Source: Alistipes onderdonkii (GTDB lineage Bacteria; Bacteroidota; Bacteroidia; Bacteroidales; Rikenellaceae). Taken from it: 64,000 nt of DNA. Positions 35,867-45,478 of the stretch are shown one piece after another. The stretch's first letter is position 1; every line of letters begins with the position of its first letter. The translations under genes and the position numbers were made by a program. The DNA lies in NCBI RefSeq assembly GCF_025145285.1, contig NZ_CP102251.1:2976001-3040000 (forward strand), in the 5' to 3' direction. The notes under the pieces are model-generated. The model was not told the origin of the DNA. It did no database searches and saw only the letters and a list, made by a program, of their open reading frames with translations.

Positions 35867-38800
35867 ATGCGCAAAGGTATAAAAATATTGGGAAAGGTGT
35901 TCTCGGTAGCGGTTTTGTTGCTGATAATTCTGCCCATGGTGCTCTCGTTGCTGCTCGATATCCCCGCCGTGCAGAATTACGTGGTACAGAAAGCCGTGCG
36001 CATCGTGTCTAAGACGCTCGAGACCACCGTGAGCATCGACCGCGTGGACATCGGGCTTTTCAGCAAGGTCAAGGTCAAGGGCTTCTACGTCGAGGATTAC
36101 CAGCGCGACACGCTGCTCTACGTCGGCAAGATAGACGCTTACATCACGGGGCTGGGCATTTTCGGCGGCGGAGTGGTGTTCAGCCGCGGCGAGATCAGCG
36201 GGGCGAAGCTCTACCTGCGCGAGACCCCCGAGGGGGAGATGAACATCAAGCAAATCGTCAACCGCATCAGCGACCCCGACAAGCCCAGGAAGGGAAATTT
36301 CCGCCTGTCGCTGCGCAAGGCTTCCATCGAAGGCATGGATCTCTGTCTGGAGCGGCTCACGAGGCGCGATCCCGAATTCGGCATCGACTTCGGCCATATG
36401 CACCTCTACGGCATCACGGCGCACGTCAGCGACTTCACCATCGACGGGCAGTCGATCTATACCACCATCGAGGCCATGTCGGCACGTGAGCGCAGCGGCT
36501 TCGTGCTCGACCATTTCTCGGGGCGTTTCTACCTGACCAACGGTGCGCTGGGTTTCGAGGATACCTCTGTCGTCACGCCCCGTTCGAACGTCGACATCCC
36601 CTACATTTCGCTCGTCGGCGATTCGTGGGCCGGCTACAAGGATTTCCTGGGCGAGGTGCGCCTCGACGGCAGACTGCGCAACAGCACCGTCTCCACGGAC
36701 GACATCGCCTATTTCGCCCCGCGGCTCCGCGGGTGGCATACCGTTTTCAGCAATATCGACATCGAGGTCGCGGGCGTCGTCTCCGATTTCACGGGCAAGG
36801 TCAGGAGCCTGCAGGTGGGTGAGGGAACGTGGTTCACGGCCGATGCCGCGGTCAGGGGGCTGCCCGACATCCGCACGACGCATTTCGACCTGACGATTCC
36901 GCGCCTGACCTCCACGGCCGAATCCATCGACGCCCTGGCGGCCGGCATCGGCGGCCGTGCGCTCTCCGACAAGCTGGTCGCGATCCTCGGGAATTCGGGC
37001 GACATCGACGTCAGCGCCCGTTTCCGCGGGCTGCTCTCCTCGTTCGACATGCGGGTGGGTGCCAAGACCGACGTGGGCGGCATCGACTGCAACCTGCAGC
37101 TGAGCCCCTTGCGCGGCGGGCGCAGCAGCGTCAAGGGCGACGTGGCCGCACGCAACCTCAGGCTGGGCGAACTGCTCGGCCGCCGCGACCTGCTGGGCAA
37201 CGCCACGCTCACGGCCTTCGTCGACGGCGTCGTCGGGCGTGGTTTCACCGACGCCAATGTCGTGGGCAACGTCACGCAGCTGGGCTTCAACGGCTATGTC
37301 TACGATTCGCTGCGCCTCGACGGGCGGCTTCGCAACCGCGAGTTCGACGGCCGTATCACGGCACGCGACCCCAACCTCGATTTCGATTTCCTCGGCATGG
37401 TCGACTTCAACGACTCGGTGCCCCGTTACGACTTTACGATGGATCTGCGCCGTGCCGACCTGGCCCGGCTGCATGTCAACCGCCGCGACTCGGTCTCGGA
37501 ACTCTCGGCGCATATCGTCGCCAAGGCCGGCGGCCGCTCGCTCGACGACCTGAACGGCCGCATCCAGGTCACCGACGTCCTCTACCGCTATAACGACAAG
37601 CAGCTCACGTCGAAGAGCATGACCGTCACGGGCGAGAACTCGGCCCGGAGCAAGCTGGTCGAACTGCGCTCGGACTTCGCCGACGCCACGTTCCGCAGCA
37701 AGACCAGCTACCGCGAGGTCTTCCGTTACCTGCGTGCGAGTGCCTGGAAATACCTCCCCCTGTTGCGACACGGCGACGAGGAGTCGGTGCCCCGCGCATC
37801 GGGGGTGGCCGTCGCCAACGACTATTCGCTCCTCTCGGTCGACGTCCGCCATATCGACCCGATCGCAGATGCCATCTCACCCGGCCTGCAGGTCGCCGAC
37901 GGCTCGTCGCTGCAATTGCTTTTCAACCCCGCGAGCGACCAGCTTTCGCTCAAGGCGACTTCGGAATATATCGAACGCAAACGTATGCTGGCCACGCGGC
38001 TCAACGTCAACGCTTCGAACCGGGGCGATTCGCTCACGGTCTATGCTTCGGCCGAAGACCTCTATGCGGGTATGCTCCACCTGCCGGGGCTTTCGCTCAC
38101 GGGCGGTGCCAAGCAGGGGCGCGTGCAGCTTTCGGCAGGGTTCAACGATACGCTGCGCAAGGTATCCGGACTGGTGGGCGTCCGGGCCGACGTAGTCGAC
38201 GAGCACGGGCCCAACGGCCGCGTCGTCGACCTGCGCATCCTGCCGTCGCACATCACCCGCGGCTCGAAGACCTGGCAGATTTTCGCCCACAAGATACAAA
38301 TCGACACGGCGCAGGTCGTGATCGACAAGTTCTTCGTGATGAACCGCGAGCAGGAACTTCTGCTGGACGGTATCGCTTCGCGCAGCCGCGAGGATTCGGT
38401 GACGCTGCGCCTGCGCAATTTCGACCTCGCGCCCTTCACGCAGGTCATCGAACGCATGGGCTACGTCTTCGAGGGGCGCACCAACGGCTCCGCGACGATG
38501 AAATCAGCGCTCCATGCGGGCGAGATCACGGCCGACATCCTGCTCGACAGCCTTCAGGTCAACGACATACCCGCACCGCCGCTGCGCCTCACCTCGCGTT
38601 GGGATTTCCTGCGCAACCGTGCGGGCGTTACCGTCACCGACCGCCATAAGCGCGATACGCTGGTGCGGGGCTTCTACGCCCCGTCGCAGGTGCGCTACTA
38701 TGCCCGCCTGGACGTCGACAGCCTCGACATGGGGCTGCTCGACCCGATCCTCACGGGCGTCATTTCCGATACCCGGGGGCACGCCTCCGCCGACCTGGTG

Positions 38801-40447
38801 CTCCAGGGGCAGCGCCGCGAGGCCGACCTCACGGGCGAAATCCGCGTCACGGGGCTGTCGACGTGCGTCGATTTCACACAGGTGCCCTACACCATGCCCC
38901 GGGCGGTGCTGAGCGTCAAGGGCAACCGCTTCCGGGCTTCGAACGTCCCGATATTCGACCCCGAGGGCAACGAGGGGCGCTTCGACATCGACCTGAGCCT
39001 GCAACACCTCTCGAACATCGCCTACGATGTACGCGTCGCACCCCGGCAGATGATGGTGCTCAACACCACCCCGCAGGACAACGACTCTTTCTACGGCCGT
39101 GTCTACGCCACGGGCTCCGCCCGTATTTCGGGCGACAAGGGGCTCGTAAAGATGGATATCGCCGCCACGACCGACGACCGTTCGTCGTTCTTCATGCCGC
39201 TGTCCAGCAAGTCCAATATATCGAGCGCCGACTTCGTGACCTTCAGGGAACCGGCCAGGGTCGATACGGTCGACAACCTCGCCCGCAAGAAGATGATGTT
39301 CGAACGCAAGCGGCAGCAGAAGTCCGACGCCGGCAGCCAGATGGATATCTCGCTGGCGCTGAACGTGCGGCCGGGCGTCGAGGTCGAACTCACCGTCTCG
39401 GGCAACACGCTCCGGGCGCGCGGCGACGGTACGCTCAACCTGCAGATCAACCCCCGTTCCAACGTCTTCGAGATGTACGGCGACTATACCATCACCGAAG
39501 GGAGCTTCCTCTTCTCGCTGCAGAACATCATCAACAAGAGGTTCGTCATCGAGAACGGCTCCACGATCCAGTGGACGGGCTCGCCGATGGACGCCATGCT
39601 CAACATTAACGCCATCTATAAGCTCAAGGCGTCGTTGCAGCCCCTGTTGCAGGGTACGTCCGACAACCTCACGGCCGACCGTTCGGTGCCCGTGGAGTGC
39701 GTCATCCACCTCGGCGAGCGGCTTTCCAACCCGGCCGTCACTTTCGACGTGCATGTCCCCGGCACCGACCCCGAGACGCAGACCGTGATCGCCAATGCCC
39801 TCACCACGCCCGAGACGGTCGATACGCAGTTCGCCTACCTCCTGCTGTTCAACAGCTTCATGGGCGAGAACAGTTCGTCGTCGTCGAACATCGGCACCTC
39901 GGTCTCGGCCGCCACGGGGCTGGAATTCGTGTCGAACATGGTGAGCAACCTACTCTCGAATGACGACTACAACATCGTCATCCGCTACCGTCCCAAGTCG
40001 GAACTGACCAGCGACGAAGTGGACTTCGGCCTTTCGAAGAGCCTGATCAACAACCGCCTGTTCGTCGAGGTCGAGGGCAACTACCTGATCGACAACAAGC
40101 AGGCTGTGAACAGTTCGATGTCCAACTTCATGGGCGAGGCGTACATCACCTACCTGATCGACCGTGCCGGGACGCTCAAGGCCAAGGCCTTCACGCAGAC
40201 CATCGACCGTTTCGACGAGAACCAGGGTCTGCAGGAGACCGGCATCGGTATCTATTTCAAGGAGGATTTCAATAATTTCCGGGATCTGCGGCGGCGTATC
40301 AGGGAGCGCTTCACCAACAAGAAACGCAAGGCGCGGCGCGAAGCCCGGCGGCAGGCCGCCCGCGAGGAAAAGGAGCGGCTGCGGCAGCCGGCGGATACGC
40401 TTTCGGCCCTGCGGCCCGTTATGGATAAGAAGGACGAAAACAACTGA
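35867..40447 (+). CDS. Second TamB-family protein
   Basis: This 1526-aa protein has an N-terminal anchor helix (about residues 9-30), an AsmA-like start (VSIDRVDIGLFSKVKVKGFYVED), long repetitive beta structure, and a C-terminal DUF490 domain (about 1100-1470) that includes FVIENGSTIQWTGSPMDAML and LLLFNSFMGENSS. The last 50 residues are a basic, Arg-rich tail not seen in the first TamB. Unlike the copy at 5175-9893 it has no TamA partner next to it. It probably also bridges the envelope; a different cargo or partner is possible. It is 49 bp upstream of exbB on the same strand. Confidence 0.87.
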   Translation: MRKGIKILGKVFSVAVLLLIILPMVLSLLLDIPAVQNYVVQKAVRIVSKTLETTVSIDRVDIGLFSKVKVKGFYVEDYQRDTLLYVGKIDAYITGLGIFGGGVVFSRGEISGAKLYLRETPEGEMNIKQIVNRISDPDKPRKGNFRLSLRKASIEGMDLCLERLTRRDPEFGIDFGHMHLYGITAHVSDFTIDGQSIYTTIEAMSARERSGFVLDHFSGRFYLTNGALGFEDTSVVTPRSNVDIPYISLVGDSWAGYKDFLGEVRLDGRLRNSTVSTDDIAYFAPRLRGWHTVFSNIDIEVAGVVSDFTGKVRSLQVGEGTWFTADAAVRGLPDIRTTHFDLTIPRLTSTAESIDALAAGIGGRALSDKLVAILGNSGDIDVSARFRGLLSSFDMRVGAKTDVGGIDCNLQLSPLRGGRSSVKGDVAARNLRLGELLGRRDLLGNATLTAFVDGVVGRGFTDANVVGNVTQLGFNGYVYDSLRLDGRLRNREFDGRITARDPNLDFDFLGMVDFNDSVPRYDFTMDLRRADLARLHVNRRDSVSELSAHIVAKAGGRSLDDLNGRIQVTDVLYRYNDKQLTSKSMTVTGENSARSKLVELRSDFADATFRSKTSYREVFRYLRASAWKYLPLLRHGDEESVPRASGVAVANDYSLLSVDVRHIDPIADAISPGLQVADGSSLQLLFNPASDQLSLKATSEYIERKRMLATRLNVNASNRGDSLTVYASAEDLYAGMLHLPGLSLTGGAKQGRVQLSAGFNDTLRKVSGLVGVRADVVDEHGPNGRVVDLRILPSHITRGSKTWQIFAHKIQIDTAQVVIDKFFVMNREQELLLDGIASRSREDSVTLRLRNFDLAPFTQVIERMGYVFEGRTNGSATMKSALHAGEITADILLDSLQVNDIPAPPLRLTSRWDFLRNRAGVTVTDRHKRDTLVRGFYAPSQVRYYARLDVDSLDMGLLDPILTGVISDTRGHASADLVLQGQRREADLTGEIRVTGLSTCVDFTQVPYTMPRAVLSVKGNRFRASNVPIFDPEGNEGRFDIDLSLQHLSNIAYDVRVAPRQMMVLNTTPQDNDSFYGRVYATGSARISGDKGLVKMDIAATTDDRSSFFMPLSSKSNISSADFVTFREPARVDTVDNLARKKMMFERKRQQKSDAGSQMDISLALNVRPGVEVELTVSGNTLRARGDGTLNLQINPRSNVFEMYGDYTITEGSFLFSLQNIINKRFVIENGSTIQWTGSPMDAMLNINAIYKLKASLQPLLQGTSDNLTADRSVPVECVIHLGERLSNPAVTFDVHVPGTDPETQTVIANALTTPETVDTQFAYLLLFNSFMGENSSSSSNIGTSVSAATGLEFVSNMVSNLLSNDDYNIVIRYRPKSELTSDEVDFGLSKSLINNRLFVEVEGNYLIDNKQAVNSSMSNFMGEAYITYLIDRAGTLKAKAFTQTIDRFDENQGLQETGIGIYFKEDFNNFRDLRRRIRERFTNKKRKARREARRQAAREEKERLRQPADTLSALRPVMDKKDENN

Positions 40448-40496
40448 ACGGCAGAAAAAGAACTCGAATCAAACAATAACAATTTTTCTTTAAACT

Positions 40497-41171
40497 ATGA
40501 TGACATTTTTGCAGGCTGCCGAGGCGGTGGCCACCAGTGAAGAAACCCGCATGGGACTTTGGAAACTGTTTTCGATGGGCGGCTGGCTGATGTGGCCGCT
40601 GCTGGCGCTGGGCGGCGTGACGATCTTCATCTTCGTCGAACGCTTCATGGCCATCCGCAAGGCGTCGGTGCTGGACATGAATTTCATGAACCGCATCCGC
40701 GACTACATTTCCGACGGCAAGATCCATACGGCCGTGAACCTGTGCAAGAAGACCGACACGCCAATCGCCCGCATGATCGAGAAGGGCATCGAGCGCATCG
40801 GCCGCCCGATGAGCGACGTGCAGACCGCCATCGAGAACGTCGCCAACCTCGAAGTCTCGAAGCTCGAAAACGGCCTTCCCTTCCTGGCGACGATCGCCGG
40901 CGGCGCCCCGATGATCGGTTTCCTCGGTACGGTGCTCGGTATGGTGCAGACCTTCATGGATATGGCGGCTGCGGGCGGCACGGTCGACCTGAGCCTGCTG
41001 GCCAGCGGCATGTACGTGGCGATGGTCACCACGGTCGGCGGTCTTATCGTCGGCATCCCGGCCTATTTCGGCTACAACTACCTCGTGGCACGCATCGAGA
41101 AGCTGGTCTTCCAGATGGAGGCCAACTCGATCGCCTTCATGGACATCCTGAATCAACCCGTTCAAAAATAA
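40497..41171 (+). CDS. exbB: ExbB/TolQ-family proton channel protein
   Basis: This 224-aa inner-membrane protein has three helices (about residues 25-45, 125-150 and 165-190). The family region FLATIAGGAPMIGFLGTVLGMVQTF and the downstream MVTTVGGLIVGIPAYFGYNYL are present, with the conserved Thr residues of the proton path. It forms the channel with ExbD and energises TonB for the SusC-type and other receptors. It leads the exbB-exbD-tonB group, each gap being 6 bp. Confidence 0.93.
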   Translation: MMTFLQAAEAVATSEETRMGLWKLFSMGGWLMWPLLALGGVTIFIFVERFMAIRKASVLDMNFMNRIRDYISDGKIHTAVNLCKKTDTPIARMIEKGIERIGRPMSDVQTAIENVANLEVSKLENGLPFLATIAGGAPMIGFLGTVLGMVQTFMDMAAAGGTVDLSLLASGMYVAMVTTVGGLIVGIPAYFGYNYLVARIEKLVFQMEANSIAFMDILNQPVQK

Positions 41172-41177
41172 CGCGCT

Positions 41178-41585
41178 ATGGCAATCAAACACGGATCGAA
41201 AGTCGATAAATCCTTCTCGGCATCGTCGATGACCGACCTGATGTTCCTGCTGCTGCTGTTCCTGCTGATCGCTACGACGCTGATCAACCCCAATGCCCTG
41301 AAGCTGATGCTTCCCAAGAGCTCGAACATGCTCAAGGACAAGGCGGTGACCACGGTGTCGATCCAGGATACGGGGCACGGCAAGTACCGCTACTATGTCG
41401 AATTGCAGGACGTGGGGTCGGTCGAGGGCGTGGAACGGGCGCTCAAATCGCGCCTCGACGGGCAGAAGGAGCCCACCGTATCGCTGCATGCCGATAAGAC
41501 GGTGGCATGGGACGAGATCATCAAGGTGATGAACGTCGCCAAGAACAACGGATATAAACTCATTGCGGCGACATCGCCGGAATAA
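41178..41585 (+). CDS. exbD: ExbD/TolR-family protein
   Basis: This 135-aa protein has one helix near the N-terminus (about 18-38). The essential channel aspartate is in SMTDLMFLLLLFLLIATTL, and a small periplasmic domain follows with VSLHADKTVAWDEIIKVMNVAKNNGYK. It partners with ExbB just upstream. Confidence 0.93.
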   Translation: MAIKHGSKVDKSFSASSMTDLMFLLLLFLLIATTLINPNALKLMLPKSSNMLKDKAVTTVSIQDTGHGKYRYYVELQDVGSVEGVERALKSRLDGQKEPTVSLHADKTVAWDEIIKVMNVAKNNGYKLIAATSPE

Positions 41586-41591
41586 AGGCCT

Positions 41592-42281
41592 ATGTACTAT
41601 TACGACCCGAACGGCAAGTCGCCCCGCAGGTGGGCGGCGATCGCGGCGGCAGCCTATGTGCTGCTGATCGCCGCTTCGTTCGCATTGGTCTCGTTCGATT
41701 TCCGGAAGATCCACGACAAACCCGGCGATACGATCCTGGTCGATTTCACCGAACCGCCTGCCCCCGAGCGCCCCAAGCCGCCCGTGAAGGCGGCTACCGA
41801 GCCCCGCGTGCATGACAAGGCCGCCCCCGTGGAACAGACCGCGCAGGTGGCGGGCAAGGACGAGACGACGCAGACGCCCAACCCCAAAGCGCTGTTCAAG
41901 ATGAACAAGGGCGGGGCCGACGAACCCGACAATGCGGGCAACCCCCGCGCGCCCCAGGGCGAGGACAAGGCGAGCGGCGACGGCCCGGGGCTGAACCCCG
42001 ACGGGCTCGACCAGCTCGACCAGGGGCTCCAGGGACGCGGCCTTGTGGGCAACCTGCCCAAACCTTCGTATCCCGGTTCGAAGAGCGGGAAAGTCGTCAT
42101 CCGCGTTACGGTGGACGCCAAGGGCAAGGTGACGGGCGCTTCCTACGAACCGAAAGGCTCGACGACCGATGCCGCCGAGCTTGTCGAGGCGGCGAAGAGC
42201 GCGGCGCTGAAGGCCCGCTTTACGGAGAGCCGCGCCACGCTGCAGGGCGGGACGATCACTTATGTTTTCCGTATGGAGTAA
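41592..42281 (+). CDS. TonB-like energy transducer
   Basis: This 229-aa protein has an N-terminal helix (about 14-34), a Pro/Lys-rich periplasm-spanning stretch (EPPAPERPKPPVKAATEPR), a Gly/Asp-rich linker and a C-terminal TonB domain (about 150-229; SGKVVIRVTVDAKGKVTGASY, LKARFTESRA). It would couple the ExbB/ExbD channel to outer-membrane receptors. The C-terminal domain is close to the AgnTonB/TonB_C type of Bacteroidetes. Confidence 0.88.
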   Translation: MYYYDPNGKSPRRWAAIAAAAYVLLIAASFALVSFDFRKIHDKPGDTILVDFTEPPAPERPKPPVKAATEPRVHDKAAPVEQTAQVAGKDETTQTPNPKALFKMNKGGADEPDNAGNPRAPQGEDKASGDGPGLNPDGLDQLDQGLQGRGLVGNLPKPSYPGSKSGKVVIRVTVDAKGKVTGASYEPKGSTTDAAELVEAAKSAALKARFTESRATLQGGTITYVFRME

Positions 42282-42301
42282 TTTTTGAAACGAGCGTATA
42301 C

Positions 42302-42787
42302 ATGCGAACCTTATTACTGACAATCCTCGGGTGCCTGGCCTTCACGGCGGGACATGCCGGGGCGGCGGCGCAAAACCCGGCCCCGGAAACGGCCGGGGCG
42401 CAGCAGGACGCGAAGGCGCGGGGGGCGCACCTTCGCATGGAGGTCGCCGGCCACGATTTCGGCGACGTACCCCGCAAGGGCGGCGACCTGGTGCGGGAAT
42501 TTACCTTTACCAACGACGGCACGGCGCCGCTCGTGGTGACGCGCGTCATCACGTCGTGCTCGTGCCTCAAGGCGTCGTTCCCCAAACGTCCCGTACCGCC
42601 CGGCGGACAGGGCGTGATCCGCATCACCTACGAACCCCACAAGAGCGAACCGGGCGTGTTCAACAAGGTGATCCAGGTCTATTCGAACTCCGTGGACGGA
42701 CGCGATGTCATCACCGTGCAGGGCAATTCGATCGACACCCCGCCGCGCAAGATAAAGACCGACAAAGTGAAAGTGAAATACAAATAA
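42302..42787 (+). CDS. DUF1573-domain secreted protein
   Basis: This 161-aa protein has a signal peptide (about 1-22) and an Ig-like DUF1573 domain, recognised by FGDVPRKGGDLVREFTFTNDG, the ITSCSCLKASFP cysteine pair and PGGQGVIRITYEP. The domain is common in Bacteroidetes, and its function is not established. Its stop is 1 bp before the mtaD start, in the exbB operon. Confidence 0.88.
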   Translation: MRTLLLTILGCLAFTAGHAGAAAQNPAPETAGAQQDAKARGAHLRMEVAGHDFGDVPRKGGDLVREFTFTNDGTAPLVVTRVITSCSCLKASFPKRPVPPGGQGVIRITYEPHKSEPGVFNKVIQVYSNSVDGRDVITVQGNSIDTPPRKIKTDKVKVKYK

Positions 42788-42788
42788 T

Positions 42789-44096
42789 ATGGACATCCTG
42801 TTTACCAACGCAACGATCCTGCCGATGACGGCGGCCGGGGACGAACCCAGAACCTTCACGGGGGCTGTGGGCGTCGCGGGCAACCGCATCGCGCTCGTCA
42901 CTGCGTCCGGCTCCGAAGCCGACGCGTTCCGCACCTGCAGTCCCGGCGTGCGGGTCATCGACTGCACGGGCCGGCTCCTGATGCCGGGCCTTGTGAATAC
43001 GCATTGCCATGCGGCCATGACGCTGCAACGCAGCTATGCCGACGACATCGCCCTGATGGAGTGGCTCAACGACTATATATGGCCTTTCGAGGCGCGCCAG
43101 ACGGCCGACGACGTGGCGCTGGGCATGACGCTCGGCATCGTCGAGATGCTCCTGGGCGGCGTCACCTCGTTCGTGGATATGTATTACCACGAGAACCGCT
43201 GCGTGGAGGTCGCCCGGCGGCTGGGCATCCGCGCGATGCTGGGATGCAACTATTTCGACAACAATGTCGACGAGGTGCTGCCCGAGGCGGAGAAGGCCGT
43301 TGCGCTGGCTGCTGACTGCGACCGCATACAGATTGCCCTCGCACCCCATTCGCCCTATACCGTGTCGCCCGAAAACCTGCGGCGCGGCAAGGAGCTGGCC
43401 CGCAAATGGGGGCTGCATTTCATGACCCATATCGCCGAGACGCGGGACGAGGTGCGTATCGTGCGCGAAAAATACGCCGCGACACCCGTCGAGCACCTCG
43501 ATGCGCTGGGTATGCTCGACGACAAGACCATCGGCGCACACTGCATCCATGTCACCGACAGCGACATCCGCACGCTGGCCCAGCGGGGGGTGGCCGTGTC
43601 GCACAACCCGCAGAGCAACATGAAGATTTCGAGCGGCGTGGCTCCTGTCGAGAAGATGCGGGCCGCGGGTGCGCTGGTGACCATCGGCACCGACGGCACC
43701 TGCTCGAACAACGACCTCGACATGTTCGAGGAGCTGCGCACGGCGGCCTTCCTGCAAAAATCCGCCACGGGCGATCCCGTGGCGCTCCCGGCCTACGAGG
43801 CGCTGAAACTGGCTACGGTCAACGGCGCCCGCGCCATGGGCTATGCGGAGGGTGAGCTGGGCGTCATCCGCCCCGGGGCGCTGGCCGACCTGATCGTCGT
43901 CGACCTGCAGAAACCCCACTTGCAGCCGATCCACGACCTGGTCTCGAACCTGGTCTATTGCGGCAAGGCGTCGGATGTCGACACGGTGGTGGTCGACGGC
44001 CGCATCGTGGTCGAAAACCGCCGTGTGGCCGGTGTCGACCTGCCGAAGCTGTACGCCGACGTCGCCGCGGCCGTGGAACGCATAACCGGGAGATAA
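42789..44096 (+). CDS. mtaD: 5-methylthioadenosine/S-adenosylhomocysteine deaminase-type amidohydrolase
   Basis: This 435-aa amidohydrolase has metal ligands in NTHCHAAM (H-x-H), LHFMTHIAETRDE (His/Glu), GAHCIHVT and GTDGTCSNNDLDMFEEL. The last pattern and overall length match the MtaD/SsnA group that deaminates MTA, SAH or adenosine derivatives in nucleoside salvage. Substrate preference within the group cannot be decided from sequence alone. It is cytoplasmic and shares the operon with the TonB genes, which looks like chance packing rather than a pathway link. Confidence 0.87.
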   Translation: MDILFTNATILPMTAAGDEPRTFTGAVGVAGNRIALVTASGSEADAFRTCSPGVRVIDCTGRLLMPGLVNTHCHAAMTLQRSYADDIALMEWLNDYIWPFEARQTADDVALGMTLGIVEMLLGGVTSFVDMYYHENRCVEVARRLGIRAMLGCNYFDNNVDEVLPEAEKAVALAADCDRIQIALAPHSPYTVSPENLRRGKELARKWGLHFMTHIAETRDEVRIVREKYAATPVEHLDALGMLDDKTIGAHCIHVTDSDIRTLAQRGVAVSHNPQSNMKISSGVAPVEKMRAAGALVTIGTDGTCSNNDLDMFEELRTAAFLQKSATGDPVALPAYEALKLATVNGARAMGYAEGELGVIRPGALADLIVVDLQKPHLQPIHDLVSNLVYCGKASDVDTVVVDGRIVVENRRVAGVDLPKLYADVAAAVERITGR

Positions 44097-44100
44097 GGGA

Positions 44101-45126
44101 ATGCCGGGGAAAATTCGATTCGGCATGGTCGGCACCGGGTTCATCGCCGACTGGGTGCTGGCCGGGGCGCGGCAGGACGCGCGCTTCGAGGCCGTGGCGA
44201 TCTGTTCGCGTTCGCAGGAGAGGGCCGACGCCTTCGCTGCGAAGCACGGCATCCCGCATACCTTCACCTCGCTCGGGCAGATGGCGGCAAGCCCGCTCGT
44301 CGACGCCGTTTACATCGCCACGCCCAATTTCCTGCACGCGTCGCAGAGCATCCTCTGCATGCGCCACGGCAAGCACGTGCTGTGCGAGAAGCCCCTGGCC
44401 TCCAATGCCCGCGAGGCGCGGCAGATGGTCGCTGTCGCCCGCGAATGCGGCGTCACGCTCATGGAGGCCATGATCTCGACGCTCAACCCCAATTTCCGCG
44501 TCGTGCAGGAGTACCTGCCCCGGCTCGGGACGATCCGCCGCTATTTCGCCAGCTTCTGCCAGTACTCCTCGCGCTACGACAAGTTCCGGCAGGGGATCGT
44601 GCTCAACGCCTTTAACCCCGAACTGTCGAACGGCGCCATGATGGACATCGGGGTCTATACCGTCTATCCGATGGTCGCGCTGTTCGGGCGTCCGCTGGGG
44701 GTCGAAGCGCAGGGCATCGTCCTCTCTTCGGGTGCCGACGGGCAGGGCGTCGTCAATTTCCGCTACGAGGGGATGAATGCCACGGTGCTCTACTCCAAGA
44801 TCGCCAATTCGTCGCTTCCGACCGAGATCGAGGGCGAGGAGGGCAACCTGTTGCTGGACGCCATCCACACCATCCGCGACGTGGCGTACCTTCCGCGCCC
44901 GGCGGCCGCTTCGGGGCGGGGCGACGCCCCCGTCCGCCACAGCGTCGGGCTCCCCCTGGAGAAGGATACCTATTATTATGAGGTCGCGGAGTTCATCGAC
45001 CTCATCGAACAGGGACGGATAGAATCCGCCGTCAACAGCCACGAAAACTCCCTCGTGACGATGGAGATCATCGACCAGGTGCGCCGCCAGCTGGGCGTGT
45101 CCTATCCCGCCGACAGGTTGCCGTAG
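44101..45126 (+). CDS. Gfo/Idh/MocA-family oxidoreductase
   Basis: This 341-aa NAD(P)-dependent dehydrogenase has an N-terminal Rossmann fold (GMVGTGFIADWVLAG), the family EKP motif in CEKPLASNAREARQM (about residue 97), and a C-terminal alpha/beta domain with ELSNGAMMDIGVYTVYPM, where the conserved catalytic Asp-Ile-Gly-x-Tyr is visible. Likely substrates are sugars or related polyols. It is the last gene of the operon, 4 bp after mtaD and followed by a strong terminator. Confidence 0.9.
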   Translation: MPGKIRFGMVGTGFIADWVLAGARQDARFEAVAICSRSQERADAFAAKHGIPHTFTSLGQMAASPLVDAVYIATPNFLHASQSILCMRHGKHVLCEKPLASNAREARQMVAVARECGVTLMEAMISTLNPNFRVVQEYLPRLGTIRRYFASFCQYSSRYDKFRQGIVLNAFNPELSNGAMMDIGVYTVYPMVALFGRPLGVEAQGIVLSSGADGQGVVNFRYEGMNATVLYSKIANSSLPTEIEGEEGNLLLDAIHTIRDVAYLPRPAAASGRGDAPVRHSVGLPLEKDTYYYEVAEFIDLIEQGRIESAVNSHENSLVTMEIIDQVRRQLGVSYPADRLP

Positions 45127-45478
45127 AGGTGTAGCGCTTGTCCGTCCGGGAACCTTTCTCCCCGTCCGGCGGCCTCCTTTCCCGGCCGACCAACGCCGTT
45201 GCGCGTCCCAAGCCCGCCATTTGCGACCGACAAGCGTTGCAGCCCTGCCCGCAGCCCGCCTTTTGCGGCCGACAAACTGCCTCAGGCCGGGAGCGTCGCG
45301 GCCCGAAAGCCCGCCTCTTTGCCGGCAACCGCGGTTGTGAGACCGGGTGCCTGCCCTTTCCGGCCGGTGAGGGTCGTCCCTGCCCGAGGATAAAACAGCA
45401 GGCCTGTCCCCGCATGGGACAGGCCTGCTGTTTGTTGTCTCCGGCTGGTTTTCGTCGGTGCGGAGGACGCACCCGCCG
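45127..45478. repeat. 352-bp gap with degenerate direct repeats
   Basis: AGCCCGCC-containing units recur at 45211, 45253 and 45308, with a poorer copy near 45175. The best two are AGCCCGCCATTTGCGACCGA and AGCCCGCCTTTTGCGGCCGA, with a 42-bp period. No gene is evident; the right part is the terminator shared by the flanking genes. Confidence 0.5.
45393..45433. terminator. Bidirectional terminator with an 18-bp stem
   Basis: AAACAGCAGGCCTGTCCC (45393-45410) pairs perfectly with 45416-45433 across a 5-nt loop. A/T ends on both sides let it serve the Gfo/Idh gene (+) and glgB (-). Confidence 0.85.

Noticed and set aside
35864..37852. 662-residue minus-strand frame over the second TamB gene
   Set aside because: Same antisense effect; the plus strand reads as a full AsmA/TamB-type protein.
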